The notes under the pieces were generated by a model. The model had not been told where the DNA came from. It saw only the letters and a program-made list of their open reading frames with translations, and made no database searches. Below, in pieces: positions 47,900-58,959 of a stretch of DNA of 64,000 nucleotides; the stretch's first letter is position 1, and every line of letters starts with the position of its first letter. Origin of the DNA: Pachyseris speciosa (Eukaryota > Cnidaria > Anthozoa > Scleractinia > Pachyseridae); contig JAEMWC010000024.1 in NCBI GenBank assembly GCA_016490735.1, forward strand, positions 1,180,001 to 1,244,000, read 5' to 3'. Both the position numbers and the translations under genes were made by a program.

Positions 47900-49370
47900 C
47901 GAAGATGCGAAGATTGCTAAGGAGAGTTTACATGCTGATATTGGGGCTTGCAAAGCCAAGCAAATCTGTTCAGCTTTGCACTTTAAACGGAAGGACTGTG
48001 GCCTGGGACTTGTGGAGAAAAATTGCTAGCTCCGGCAAATTCACTGAGTTCATTCATCTCTTGATGCGCATGCGTTGCTGCGATTGTTAATGTAAATAGT
48101 GTTCCGGAAAATGTATTTTAAAAACAGCCAACGTTTGTGCAGTGCTGCCTTTGAGACGACAAACTACTCCAAAGCGTGCTTATCATGAAATCGCATATCA
48201 TTAAGATCACGATGTGAAAACGCTAAGTGTACGGACGAAAAGAAAGACGATAGATATGAGAGCCAGTCGTTATCGTGTTTCTGCTTATAACTATAATTTC
48301 ATCTTTTTACTTTGTCAAATTGCTTTTCAATGAGTTTGAAATTAAGCAAAAACAAAAAGTAATTACTTTGTATATAAATTGCAATAATTGAAAAAATGCA
48401 TTCAGTATTCAAAGTTTCCATAATTCTCTACAGAATACTCTTTTTGCACTCTGTATCCAGACATCAATGAATCCCTGCACGCAAGAAATGGAGATTAATC
48501 AGGAATTTTGTCGTTTTGAATTGCAAGCAACAAAAAAGCATTTTTTGTCCCAGGAAGTGTCAGGATGCTAAATAAAGTGCACTTAAAAATATCGTGATGG
48601 TTTGACAATGTACAGGACGCAACTACTTCCTCAGCCATGACCGATCATTTTAACCCATGCAGCGGCGGCTCCTGTGTGCCATGTAATATGTCGTATTAAA
48701 TAGAACGTAAAAAATTTCATTTATGGCCTGGTATAAACCGCTTCATGAACAGTGTATCTTCCTGTAAAAAGATATGTCACGTACATTTATGAAAACGCCA
48801 ATCGATAAAAAGCCAAAAGAAAAATGGAGAGTCAGTGAAAGTTTGATTTGCGAATGTTTCTGCGGTTGATCTTATTGTGGATTTACCACCAGCCGCTCCT
48901 TTTATTATGAAAAAGAGGAAAATTAAATAATATTGATTTCTTGGTCAGGAAACTGATTTCATGAGATAGCAATAATTATTACTGACTAGATTAATTCCAA
49001 GCACTGTGCACTTTATTTACAATGAAAACTTTAGTATATCTACAACTCACAAGTCTTAATTTGCACATGTACGAAGCGTTTATTTAGTTTAAAATCTTCA
49101 GCCCGATTATATAATTCAAGTCACCACATTCTCGCTAAAATTACCTAAGGTCAACCCTGTGATCAGATAAACAGAGCGAAACTCGCTTTGCTATGTTTTA
49201 CATTTTGGTTGAACTGCGGAACACGACTCAGTGAGGACAGATTCTGAATCATATATTATCTTGAATTGGGTTTGACCAGGTGACATCCAATAAGCCGCTT
49301 TAATTTGTATTCGATGTGCAAATGAGGAAGCTAGACTGAAATATTTTTCTGATAACACCTATTAAGTCAT
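47900..49370. other. AT-rich intergenic sequence, 3' side of the GPCR
   Basis: No gene is supported. TTTATT strings (for example 49011-49016) read as AATAAA on the minus strand and could end the GPCR transcript. Confidence 0.4.
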
Positions 49371-49378
49371 ATATTGGT

Positions 49379-50824
49379 TCACACACGAGTAGTTATGTCT
49401 TCTCTCTTAAAATAGTATTCGCGGTCGATCTCCATTGATTGTCGATCTAATGAATTTCCTAGCGATGTAGTAGAAGTGTTTAAATCCCGAATTCCCGCTC
49501 CGTTCTGTAATTGATTAAATGCTAGCACGCTGTATTGGCGTATAAATGCTACCTCACCGAGACTCATATTCTTGCCTTCTTTACCTCCAAATTGTCCATT
49601 TATTTGTGACTTTAGAACAGCTTCTTTAATTTCGTAACCTGAACAAGAGTAGCCTCGCAACCGAGCCAATTCTATTTCATTGTTTCTTCTGACGAAATTT
49701 TCCACAGCATCTCCAAGCCCTATTTGTGGATAACTTTGTCTTTCAACCCGCTTTGCAGGACGTCTGAAACTAGTCGATACTGCGGGCAGGGAAAATGCCC
49801 TTTGGCGCCTATGCGGCACTACCAACTTCCTTACTGTCACTTCCCCGGTTGTCGAAGAAGGGCGTCGAATCACATCTTTAAAAGCTGTGGAGCGCATACA
49901 GTACAGTGAGGGGTTGATAGCACAGTTAAGGTACCCACTCCAATATGCAACCCGTCCTAAAATCCATGGAAGCTGTGAAGCGTCGTCGAAAAAGATAGCC
50001 AACGTAATCAGCACGAAAAAAGGAAGCCAGCATATCACAAAAGTTCCAAACATTAAACATAGGGTAACCACAAGTTTTCTCGTCACCGCTGAGGAAGATT
50101 TTCGCTGCTTTGAGTTACGGTGGACTTTCTTTTGGTGCGAGCGGACTTTTAAGTAAATGCGGTAGTAAGCAAACGACATGCCGCAGACCGGAATCACAAA
50201 AGCGACCAGAGCAAGAAATGTCAGTTTCAATTTGTCGCCTAAAGTTTCAGGAAATGCTAATCCACAGTGTGCAGTTGTTGGGTTAAAAACAATGTAACTC
50301 CAGCTTTCGAAAGGACCGAGAGAAATTAGGGAAAACACGAAGCAAGCACACCAAAGCGCCAACAAATGAAGCTTCACCGTTTTAGGGGTGATCTGCAACC
50401 TTCTACAAGTTGGAGGCTTTACGATCGTAAAATAGTTCTGAGTAGTAATTAAGGATAACGTGAAAATTGAAATGCAGAAGAAGAAATTGTTTAGAAAGCC
50501 GTTCAAAATACACCAGTGTCTCTCCAATGCAAATTTTCTTCGAACGCTGTGTAAAATTGGAAAAGGCGTGCAAGTCACCAATGCACCAACGTTAGCTACA
50601 GCTAAGTTTGCGAGAAAAACAAAGGTTGGATTTCTCAAGTTCTTGTTTTTGAAAACAGCCCTGCAAATGTATAGATTTCCAGCGACGCCAAATACTACAA
50701 TGAAGCCCAGAAATACTGCTTGAATTATTGCCTCCTCTTGCCCGTAAATTAATCCAAATTTGGGGTTTTCTTTGCCAGTATAGTTTAACGTAGTATTAAA
50801 ATTGAACATGGTGCGAATTTTCAA
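49379..50824 (-). CDS. Class A (rhodopsin-like) G protein-coupled receptor, intronless
   Basis: A 481-residue single-exon receptor at the plasma membrane; its ligand is unknown. An extracellular N-terminus with two N-glycosylation sequons (Asn10, Asn14) precedes seven hydrophobic segments near residues 33-57, 67-90, 105-128, 150-170, 197-220, 250-275 and 285-308. Family marks: GVAGN in TM1 (Asn50), Cys105 and Cys187 for the extracellular disulphide, Pro211 in TM5, CWLP (265-268) in TM6 and NPSLY (304-308) in TM7. Unusual: Asp2.50 is Asn78 (LAVANV) and the DRY box is Gln-Asn-Tyr (129-131). A long cytoplasmic tail of about 170 residues has basic and Ser/Thr stretches. A second Met at codon 6 could also be the start. 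Intronless receptors of this kind are common in anthozoan orphan expansions. Confidence 0.93.
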   Translation of the reverse strand: MKIRTMFNFNTTLNYTGKENPKFGLIYGQEEAIIQAVFLGFIVVFGVAGNLYICRAVFKNKNLRNPTFVFLANLAVANVGALVTCTPFPILHSVRRKFALERHWCILNGFLNNFFFCISIFTLSLITTQNYFTIVKPPTCRRLQITPKTVKLHLLALWCACFVFSLISLGPFESWSYIVFNPTTAHCGLAFPETLGDKLKLTFLALVAFVIPVCGMSFAYYRIYLKVRSHQKKVHRNSKQRKSSSAVTRKLVVTLCLMFGTFVICWLPFFVLITLAIFFDDASQLPWILGRVAYWSGYLNCAINPSLYCMRSTAFKDVIRRPSSTTGEVTVRKLVVPHRRQRAFSLPAVSTSFRRPAKRVERQSYPQIGLGDAVENFVRRNNEIELARLRGYSCSGYEIKEAVLKSQINGQFGGKEGKNMSLGEVAFIRQYSVLAFNQLQNGAGIRDLNTSTTSLGNSLDRQSMEIDREYYFKREDITTRV

Positions 50825-50829
50825 GTTGT

Positions 50830-51780
50830 CTTTCTCTTGTTTCTGCTTGTGCTCTTTAGTCCAAAACTGTGATTGTTTCCGTTCAAATAATTCCTGTCTT
50901 TTCCTATATCCTTAGTGACAGACAAATGTCAATCAAATCTCGTTTAATTCCGCCTCCAGCTGAATTGATTGTCATTGACTGGCTGGATAAACTGTTTGAC
51001 ATAAGTCTTTTATATGCATTGATCACGTCCTTCTTTCATTTTCACCCATCCTTCCGCTTGTAATTGTCTTCCTATTTATCACGTCTTCCCGTTTCAAACC
51101 GCTATGATATCTCATTCCGGTTTGTTCAAAAAATAGTCTAGATGTAAATTGATTCGAAGACTAGACGTCGTCCATGGGACGTCGTTTATAGTTACCCTCA
51201 AGATGTAAGACCGAAGATTTTTTTTCTTTTCTTGTAAATCTACTTGTTTTTTCACAGTATTCAAAAGCAAGAAAATGTTTGTGAGGAAAACAATTCAGAT
51301 AGTTTTCCAATTTAGCTGCCGTACGCCTTCAACACAGAAAAGGACTTCTCACCTTTTTAGCTTTAGAAGGGTTTCCTTAGCGAATTAGCATTAAGTCGGA
51401 AATATCTCTGAATTTATTACCTTTCTCTTAGTAACTTTGTAGTCGTGTTAATGCTCTGCGTTGATCGTTAATATGACTGGTAACTTAAAAGTTTAAGGAC
51501 TATAGGATGAATCTAAACTAGGTGCTAACGAAGCACTTTTTAGATTTTTACATATATCTAAAAGCCAACAAAAAATATGTTCATCCGTTCTTACGTTTTC
51601 CGGATCGGAACGTTAATCTTTTATAGCCGGGGCACCGACACGTAGTTGATGACAATATTTACAGAATCCTAAACTACCACATTTCGTCAACTTTTAAATA
51701 GTGACCAGCCACAATAATATTGACCATACAGTTTGTTTTCTATTCTGATTATAAAACCAAACATTCGGCCGAAGTTATTA
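50830..51780. other. Intergenic, nothing recognised
   Basis: AT-rich sequence upstream of the GPCR; it should contain its promoter, but no element can be fixed. Confidence 0.4.
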
Positions 51781-51814
51781 TCAATCACACTTTTCAATAT
51801 AAAAAAAAAGCGTC

Positions 51815-52081
51815 ATAGGAGAGACTAAACGACGTTTAAAAGACCGATTTAATGAACACCGCCGTACCATAGATAGCCCTAATACCAAATCTAAACCTAC
51901 AACAGTCGCGGAACATTTCCTCTCCTCTCCTAACCACACTGCTAATGACATGCAATTAATCCCCATTGAGAAAATATTTTCTAACAGAGACTCAATCCGT
52001 AAGGCCAGGGAAGCTTTTTTAATTTCAAAAGGCAGAACAATTGATCCTGAAGGTCTTAACATCCGCGAAGAAACATATTAG
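51815..52081 (+). mobile_element. Penelope-like element, C-terminal GIY-YIG fragment
   Basis: The open frame gives IGETKRRLKDRFNEHRRTID, then VAEHFLSSPNHTANDMQLIP and a C-terminal tail ending REETY and TAG. IGETKRRLKDRFNEH is the YIG half of the GIY-YIG endonuclease joined to reverse transcriptase in Penelope-like elements. The 5' part is absent. The 3' UTR that follows carries a hammerhead-like core (52195-52223). Confidence 0.82.
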
Positions 52082-52194
52082 TTTTTTAAACCTTTTTTCT
52101 AGTATTTTATTTTACACTGTCAATCATTTTAGTTTTACGTGTTTCCGGTATATAACTACATAAACACCCCTTCCAATGTAAATTCTCATTGTAC

Positions 52195-52223
52195 CTGAAG
52201 AAGGCTGGTTTGGCCAGCCGAAA
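52195..52223 (+). ncRNA. Hammerhead-ribozyme-like core in Penelope 3' region
   Basis: CTGAAGA (CUGANGA box, 52195-52201) is followed by a 6-bp stem GGCTGG/CCAGCC with a 5-base loop and then GAAA (52220-52223), in the spacing of a hammerhead catalytic core. Penelope-like elements are known to carry hammerhead motifs. I cannot see a convincing stem I and III closing pair, so activity is doubtful. Confidence 0.45.
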
Positions 52224-52289
52224 TATAGTACACAAAACTTAAAACCATTCTACGTTGTATCGGCCCTTGCTTTTTATACTCTCTGTCTT

Positions 52290-52565
52290 TAAAAAGCTCA
52301 TTAATAATTCATGAAGGAAATACAAAGGAAATTAAGACACGGAAAGAAATACAAATACAGAAGGAAATACAAAAGAAATTAAGACACGGCTAAATTTTAC
52401 ATCCGATTTTCTTGGCCAAAATAACCCAAAATCTAAATTTTAGTGTAAGAATGGATAGATGTACAGTAAAGCTTTTAAAGTCCTTCAATAAATTCGCAAT
52501 TCGTGTTTTATCAAGTCCTAAAACACTCGGCTGCGCCTCGTGTTTTAAACTCGATAAAACACTCC
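52290..52565 (+). repeat. Dispersed repeat, uninterrupted copy
   Basis: This is the homologue, in the opposite orientation, of the repeat in the collagen intron at 9070-9650. At 52435-52446 it preserves the empty site of the Harbinger MITE. A local doubling of GGAAATACAAA...AATTAAGACACGG occurs near 52317-52387. Confidence 0.75.
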
Positions 52566-52987
52566 TGCTCATTTATTAAACATTACATAGCAGCTGAATT
52601 ATATTCACATTATACTTTCGAATACCTTACACTGCGCGCATGATTTCCGTCAGTCATATCTGTCATAATATATTTATTTTTCAATTTTTCTGTAATTAAT
52701 TTGACGTTTTTACTCTTGTATATGAGTTCATTTCGTTGGTTATTTGCTGCGGGGGATGAGTCTCGTTTTAAAAGCCATCATATATATCCTTCTTTATTCC
52801 AACTCCCCCTCTGATTTGTGGTAAAATTCGACATGGGGTTTTCAGGATTTGGCCAGATGATTTATTTTTTCTACATTCTTCATTTCTTCCTCCCAAGAGA
52901 TCTAACACTTAATAGTTTGTAAATTATCTCGTAAATCACATCGAGTTTCATTCACTTTCTACTCGGAGTAGATTTTACGACCGGTCA

Positions 52988-52989
<2 letters not shown>

Positions 52990-53053
<64 letters not shown>
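52990..53053. repeat. AT dinucleotide microsatellite
   Basis: About 31 uninterrupted TA units lie directly before the tRNA-like direct repeat. Confidence 0.95.
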
Positions 53054-53055
<2 letters not shown>

Positions 53056-53760
53056 AGGTTAATTTGGGAACAGAAATCAACAACTAAGTAATTAAGTGAA
53101 AATGTGGCTCAACCAGGAATCGAACCTGGGTCTCCAGATTACCGGTCAGATGCCTTAACCACTAGGCCACTGAACCAACCACATTGGGTTGACACATATT
53201 TACTGTACAACACATACACAGTGTGGCCTTATTTTTATGGTAAGGTACGAGGAGACAATTTCACACATTTTCTGCAACCAGGATCACGTCACTACTCCCT
53301 GGTCGATCGGCGATGCACGGCCAAATCCCCCTGGAAATTAATTAAGTACAGTAAGGTAGGGAGGGGATATATTAGCAACTGATTGCCTTAATTACTTAGG
53401 ATCACCAGCCTATTCCCGTTTGGATGGCGATTCATTAGGGATTTCTGAGAAATACAAACAGACAAGGTTAATTTGGGAACAGAAATCAACAACTAAGTAA
53501 TTAAGTGAAAATGTGGCTCAGCCAGGAATCGAACCTGGGTCTCCAGATTACCGGTTGGATGCCTTAACCACTAGGCCACTGAACCAACCACACATACACA
53601 GTGTGGCCTTATTTTTATGGTAAGGTCCGAGGAGACAATTTCACACATTTTCTGCAACCAGGATCACGTCACTACTCCCCGGTCGATTGGCAATGCACGG
53701 CCAAATCCCCTGGAAATTGTGTATGTGTATGTATGTAAATTGTACAGTAAATATGTGTCC
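53056..53760 (-). repeat. Direct repeat with embedded tRNA-like sequences
   Basis: Two direct copies about 409 bp apart share AAGGTTAATTTGGGAACAGA, a 73-nt tRNA-like segment on the minus strand (53105-53177 and 53514-53586) and GTGTGGCCTTATTTTTATGG. The tRNA-like part has a 7-bp acceptor stem TGGTTCA/TGAGCCA, D stem GGCC/AGGC, T arm CCAGGTTCGATTCCTGG with a good B-box, and an anticodon loop CCGGTAA (GGT at the anticodon position) again lacking U33. Probably a tRNA-derived SINE or satellite, not a functional tRNA. Confidence 0.7.
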
Positions 53761-53765
53761 ACCCA

Positions 53766-54336
53766 TAGCTGTCTGGCTATGTTTTTACAATCAAAAAGGT
53801 TTACAAGATTTTCGAGTCACAACCATATTTGGTAAGTCACGTGACCAGAACAGAAAAAGGCCTAAAACTCGAGTGGCGTACACTTCTGGATATCGAAAAT
53901 GGTGCCAATGGTTAACAATCGCCAAGGTGCAAAACTCTACGTATCGATTTTTGGAAATTTGCATTTTTCTGAGATTTATGACGTCATAAGCACGCAAATT
54001 CATACCATTTCGTCATTATCATTGCAGTTATGTACGTTAACAACAATTGCTTACGTAGGCTTGTAAAGAAGGCTGGAATATCTCCGATTGGCAAAAAAAA
54101 TCGGAACTTCACATAATTTTCTCCAAGTTTTAGGGATTTTTCTCTCTAAGGCGCGGTTGGGGCCTGGGGCAAGTTACGCATGCGCAATAACAATTTATTA
54201 ATTTTACATGTTCACCTCTTCGCACGTTTCACCAATACAGTGGCAAAAAACACCGAAAAACTGTGTTTTACAAATACAGTCCGCAAAAATCCCTTGGCAA
54301 CAACGCTAAGTCTGTAGTTAAGTTAGTCCCCCTTAA
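53766..54336. mobile_element. TTAA MITE, copy 2 (truncated, inverted)
   Basis: This is the reverse complement of the MITE at 32247-32914, highly similar along its length (AAAGGTTTACAAGATTTTCG, ATTTATGACGTCATAAGCAC). The far end is missing about 80-100 bp. The intact end GTTAAGTTAGTCCCCC plus TTAA (54333-54336) abuts the Penelope fragment. Confidence 0.88.
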
Positions 54337-54339
54337 TCC

Positions 54340-54514
54340 GTTCATGCATAGATCTTCCCATCTCTCCAATATAAACCTTACCACATTCGCAGGGAATCTT
54401 GTAGACTACTCCGTCTTGTTTTACTGCTTCGACAATGTCCTTAGATCGCACTAGGTGTGATCTAAGAGTTGTGTCAGATCTGAAAACAGTCCGAATGCCT
54501 TGTTGTTGTTGGCA
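54340..54514 (-). mobile_element. Penelope-like element fragment (GIY-YIG)
   Basis: The minus-strand frame reads QGIRTVFRSDTTLRSHLVRS and then VVYKIPCECGKVYIGEMGRS, the Cys motif and both halves of a GIY-YIG endonuclease. The frame ends at the TTAA where the MITE copy inserted, so the MITE cut this older element. Confidence 0.82.
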
Positions 54515-54584
54515 ACAAGAGGCTATTCACATATAAGACTTTTCGGAAGCGGGCCGCATGTCGCTGTTGGAATTTCATGCAACC

Positions 54585-54995
54585 TCGTTCCCAGGGTCTC
54601 TCTCTCTGCCTCCCTTGTCGTTGAGGAGAAAGACCCTGGTTGCGGCTGGTCACGTGGCCTAAGATGACAATCTTCACCGCACCGGGGGTAGTAAGTTTTG
54701 TCATGGTGATACTCAATTGCACTGTCACCCCTCCCTTGCAAATGAATTTGAACGGCTCCAAGATTTTGGGAGCAGTAGTAGTAGTAGTAGTGACTTTATT
54801 TAACGAGGGTAGCACATGACAGTATGGACAACTGATAACCCAGTGGCCCTCAAAAATTTACACTAATATTTACACTAAATTGCACTAATATTAACACTAA
54901 ATATTTACACTAAAAAAAAAAATGATGACCAGCCGCAACCAGGGTCTTTCTCCTCAACGACAAGGGAGGCAGAGAGAGAGAGACCCTGGGAACGA
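54585..54995. mobile_element. Foldback element with CTCGTTCCCAGGG ends
   Basis: Arms of about 70 bp (TCGTTCCCAGGGTCTCTCTC, then AAAGACCCTGGTTGCGGCTG) are almost perfectly inverted at 54926-54995. The loop holds a TAG microsatellite and repeated TTTACACTAA. Its terminal TCGTTCCCAGRG resembles the TIR of the 4-kb element that follows. Confidence 0.82.
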
Positions 54996-55510
54996 CTGAT
55001 GTCGCAATTTCGGAAAGTTCGAACGTTTTCTGAGGTTGTTTCTCCAACGAAAAATGCGTTGTCGTAATTCAGGGGTAGTAACTCAGTGTGTTTCCACACA
55101 GAAGACTGACAAAACGATTAACTTTTTGAAAATGCAAACTCATTCTCGACAGTCTCCTCTGCCTGAATGCCATCAAGTCGCTGTCTTATTTAAAATTGGC
55201 AGTGTCGCTGTCCATTTTGCTTTTATTTTTGTCGCTGTCGCCATTTTACGGGAGCGGTTTATGTCGCCGTTTTGAGCCGTGTCACCTGGCCTGTCGGACA
55301 TCCCTTTACGAATCCGCTATCGGACAGCAGTCGTTCACGGCAAGTCAGGCTTATTAAGACCCGAGATCTGGTCTTTTTCAATCTCGTTCCCAGAGCCCAC
55401 GTTCCCCTTATTCAGCGGAGCGGGGAACGAGAGACTCTGGGATAATCCATTTCATCGTGACAGGATTCTTGTCATCGGCTAAACTGCGCAGGCTTGAACT
55501 CATTTGGGAA

Positions 55511-57000
55511 ATGGCTGCCGAAACACAGATCTCGGAAGCTATATTCCGCGAAGCTATTAGGTTTTCTTTGGGAAAACTCGGACAGCCAGAGCAGGAATTA
55601 AAATAGGAGCAACTTGAAGCCATAAAGGCAATCTGTGTGGACAAAAAGGATGTCTTAGCAGTGCTGATTTACCAATGTTTGATTTCCTTCGCGATCGTAT
55701 TAAAGGAGAACTTCATTCTATTACGTATAAACAAAAAGACTGGCTGTGTGGTAACCGTGGTTTCCCCGTTGAACGCGTTAATGAAGGACCAAGTTAAAAA
55801 AACCGGAACGTTTACTTAATGTTTGTGTGATACAAAGAGTCGCGATAGAGGATGGAGAAAAAAAGGTTTCTTTACCTAAAAATGCGCGAAAATGCAGTTT
55901 GTTGTTCGGGCACCCAGAGGTGTTCGTGGATAACAGGAATGTGGCTAAAATGTTAAAGGAAAGGCATTTTCAAGAAAGTGTCCGGGCAATTGTTATCGAT
56001 GGGGCTCATTTAGTTCTGCAGTGGTATGTATAAAAATACTCGTGATGTTTTTCTGATCGATGTTGATACTTTGGCAATAATGTAATTTAAAATAAAGAGT
56101 AACTTCAAACTTGATTCAGTTGTTTCAGCCTTACTTTATTCGACCTCTGCCATATTTTTACGAAGTAATCATAATCTTACTACTTTGCGTTTGGTCGCTT
56201 CTTAAATATTCTGATAGTTACTGTGTATGTTCTAGTAAGACCACTTAAAAAGTTAAATGAAGGAAAGCTGCATTAGGTACAATAAATATTTAATCATCGG
56301 TTTCCTTCCATCATACCAAGATAGACATTCAGAGATGATAACAAATTAAGTATTCTTTTTGGGGGTGGGAGATTGGGTACACTAAAATTATTTTCTTAAC
56401 ATAGACAAAAAAATGTATTCACTTTTTTAGCTATTATTATATCTTGTTGGGGGATTGGGTGCACTAAAATTATTTTCTTAACATAGACAAAAAAAATGTA
56501 TTCACTTTTTTAGCTATTATTATATCTTGTTGGCTAAGAAGCTCATATTTACCTGACTTCTCTCACTGGTTAATAGATTAACACCTCAATACAATGTGAG
56601 GGGCATGAATCAAAACTTTTTTGTTCAAGGTCCACGTTCAGGCCAGCTGAATAACATTCAACAAATTGTCCATATTGGAGTTCCTTACACAATGGAGGAA
56701 TACTGCCAAGAAATGTGTACACCTGGTAGAGATGGTCTTCCAGCCAGGGCTGATATTTACTTCAATTCATATGACAAATTAAAATCAAGAAAAAAGCATG
56801 GCAGATGTGATGAGAAACTGTGTGCAATCAAGGGAATGTAAAACGAAATTAATACTAAGTTACTTTGACCACAAAGTTCCTGCTGTCCCAGGGCCTGCAT
56901 ACTGCTGTGATTTTCACAGTCTTGTCTGTACTTGTGATGATTGTCAGCTTGTAAGAGCTGCAGATGACCCTGAACTTTATGGAGACTATTTCCAGTGATC
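55511..57000 (+). pseudogene. RecQ-like helicase, decayed, carried by the transposon
   Basis: From ATG at 55511 the frame reads MAAETQISEAIFREAIRF...ELK, a stop, then EQLEAIKAICVDKKDVLAVL directly joined to IYQCL. RecQ proteins have PTGxGKS at that joint, so Walker A is missing cleanly. Further blocks: VSPLNALMKDQV, FGHPEVFVDN, VRAIVIDGAHLVLQW (motif II DEAH changed to DGAH) up to a possible donor at 56026, then HIGVPYTMEEYCQEM and PGRDGLPARADIYF (motif VI QEMGRAGRDG changed to QEMCTPGRDG), and a Cys-rich RecQ zinc region CKTKLILSYFDHKVP...CCDFHSLVCTCDDC in another frame. Stops and shifts at about 55602 and 56770 make it non-functional. Parts between motif II and motif VI are absent or unrecognised. 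Confidence 0.85.
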
Positions 57001-58608
57001 AGCTTGGTGATATATCCAACAATCCAATGGGTGATGAAACCTTCTTCAAAGTTAATGTTCAGGCAGAAATTAAAAGAGACCTTTATACCGGCTTAAATAT
57101 TGTAAGGGGAACTAGGTAGGAGTACAGTTGGCAGGGTGGTCCTCACAAGTGGTTTTGCAATTTCTCTCACTAATTCAGTCTTGAAACACAAGAATTAACA
57201 TCTTTTGAAAAAGTGGAAGACATTGTTTCTATAAATATTGTTGTGAGATCACTGAAACATTTTTTTATATTATCCAGCAGCATATAGCATGTATGAAAGA
57301 GCTAAACTTATTTTTGCTCAATATTATGACTGTCAGTTAAAGGTTTAATGATGTAGCCAAAACTCGATAGAGGGGCAAAGTCACACAGAGATAGTTTTAA
57401 GCCTAATTTAGTACTGACGAACTAACCCCATAATAATATTGCAGGGAAATATGGCTTTAAACTGAAAAGAACCCTGCAAGAAATACTAAATAAATTTGGA
57501 AATATTAACACAGGTTAGATTCTTGTAAATAAAGAAACAAATTTTCTTCCCAACCTTTCCAAGTTTGCCCTGTAGTGAAAATGATAATTATCAACAAATA
57601 CAAACAAATTTATATGAAATATTGTAACAGTCTCCAACTAATCATGTTCATGTTAAAAGACTTCAAATGTATTACTTAAAGCTAAGGAGTGTAGTAATAT
57701 TAGCTTGGTCCTAAATACTATTCTAGCCTGGATACACTGAATACCCCTGACCTAAACTAATTCATCTCATCATCTAAAATGTCCTCTTCTTCCTCATCAT
57801 CACTTGCATCCTAATCATCATCACAACCAGTCTTTACAGTTGGAATGATGGATTTGTCGCCAGTTGGTTCTTGTGTCAGGTTGACCATGTGTGTAAAGGA
57901 AGTGCATCAAGCTGATCTAACAGCCTCTACGAGATAGACAAGAAACTATTAAGAGTCCTCCCTGGTTGATGTTCAAATGGCTTTTTCCCTCTGACCACCT
58001 TTATCATCTCTTTGATGTAATCAGAGGTACATGTTTTACATGCATGTGTATGGCTAGTTGACTCAGGGACAATGTTACTTTGTCTGCCATAATGCTTAGC
58101 TACCTCATTTAACAAGAAATTTGAGGATGATGATCATTCCACTGCTTTAAGAGTTTTAGAAGCCATGTGTCCTTGTCACTTGTCTTCAGTCATCTCACCG
58201 TCATTTGTACTGCTGCATTTTATACCCTCAACAAATGGGTATTTGACAAAACAACATATTAAATTAGTTTAGTTTTAGTTTAGTTTATTTATTTATGAAA
58301 TAATATTACAGAAATATGCACTGCCTGCAGTTAGCAAAGGCCAGTCAGGGCGAACAGTGTTAAATACGTATATTGTAAAATAAATAAAAGATTTACAGAG
58401 CAAGTGATTCAAAATTCTAGACAAATTATAAATACATCAAAACATTTAAGATATGGCAAGAGAACAGAACAAAATAAAATAACACAACGGGCAAGAATGA
58501 GGTATTGCATGACCTTTACTTCATTTTTCCAATTATATTACTACAATAAAAAACACGATCGGATTGTACAATGAATGGCAGATTAGAGATCATGATCAAC
58601 CCAACCAA
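57001..58608. other. Interior of the transposon, largely unrecognised
   Basis: Low-complexity CATC stretches (57770-57830) and a short minus-strand frame (57927-58115, with HACKTCTSDYIKEM) hint at a second decayed ORF, perhaps continuing the ZAD-like gene. No family is assigned. Confidence 0.4.
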
Positions 58609-58719
58609 TAGGCTCGATTTCCGCCGCTCACTCGGGTCCGGGCTTTCCTCCCGAGAGAGCGGCCGTTCTCTCTCGGGGAGGAAAGCCCGGACCCGAGTGA
58701 GCGGCGGAAATCGAGCCTA
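58609..58719. mobile_element. 111-bp hairpin element with 9-bp target duplication
   Basis: Arms TAGGCTCGATTTCCGCCGCT...CCCGAGAGAG are perfect inverses except for one C in a homopolymer, with almost no loop. CCCAACCAA flanks both sides (58600-58608 and 58720-58728). It is nested in the 4-kb transposon and is therefore younger. Confidence 0.88.
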
Positions 58720-58959
58720 CCCAACCAACCTCACTATTACGAAGACCAGCCTTGCTAGAATTACTACACTCTGACTTTGTTGAACAATCGGAGCCCTCTG
58801 CAGCCAATTCGGTAGAGTTCTCGGTCGCTGTTCCTGAAGGGTTTCACAACCCTTTTCTTTGGGGTAAATAGGAGTAAATCATCTGCAGGCTCTTCTGAAC
58901 AGCAGGAGCTGATGATCCATGTTGGTTCACATCATTCCGTTTACCGCGTTTGACCACCC

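Noticed and set aside
54474..54815. Overlapping minus-strand ORFs of 72-113 codons
   Set aside because: They run through the foldback element at 54585-54995 and show no family features; only the GIY-YIG segment up to 54514 is supported.
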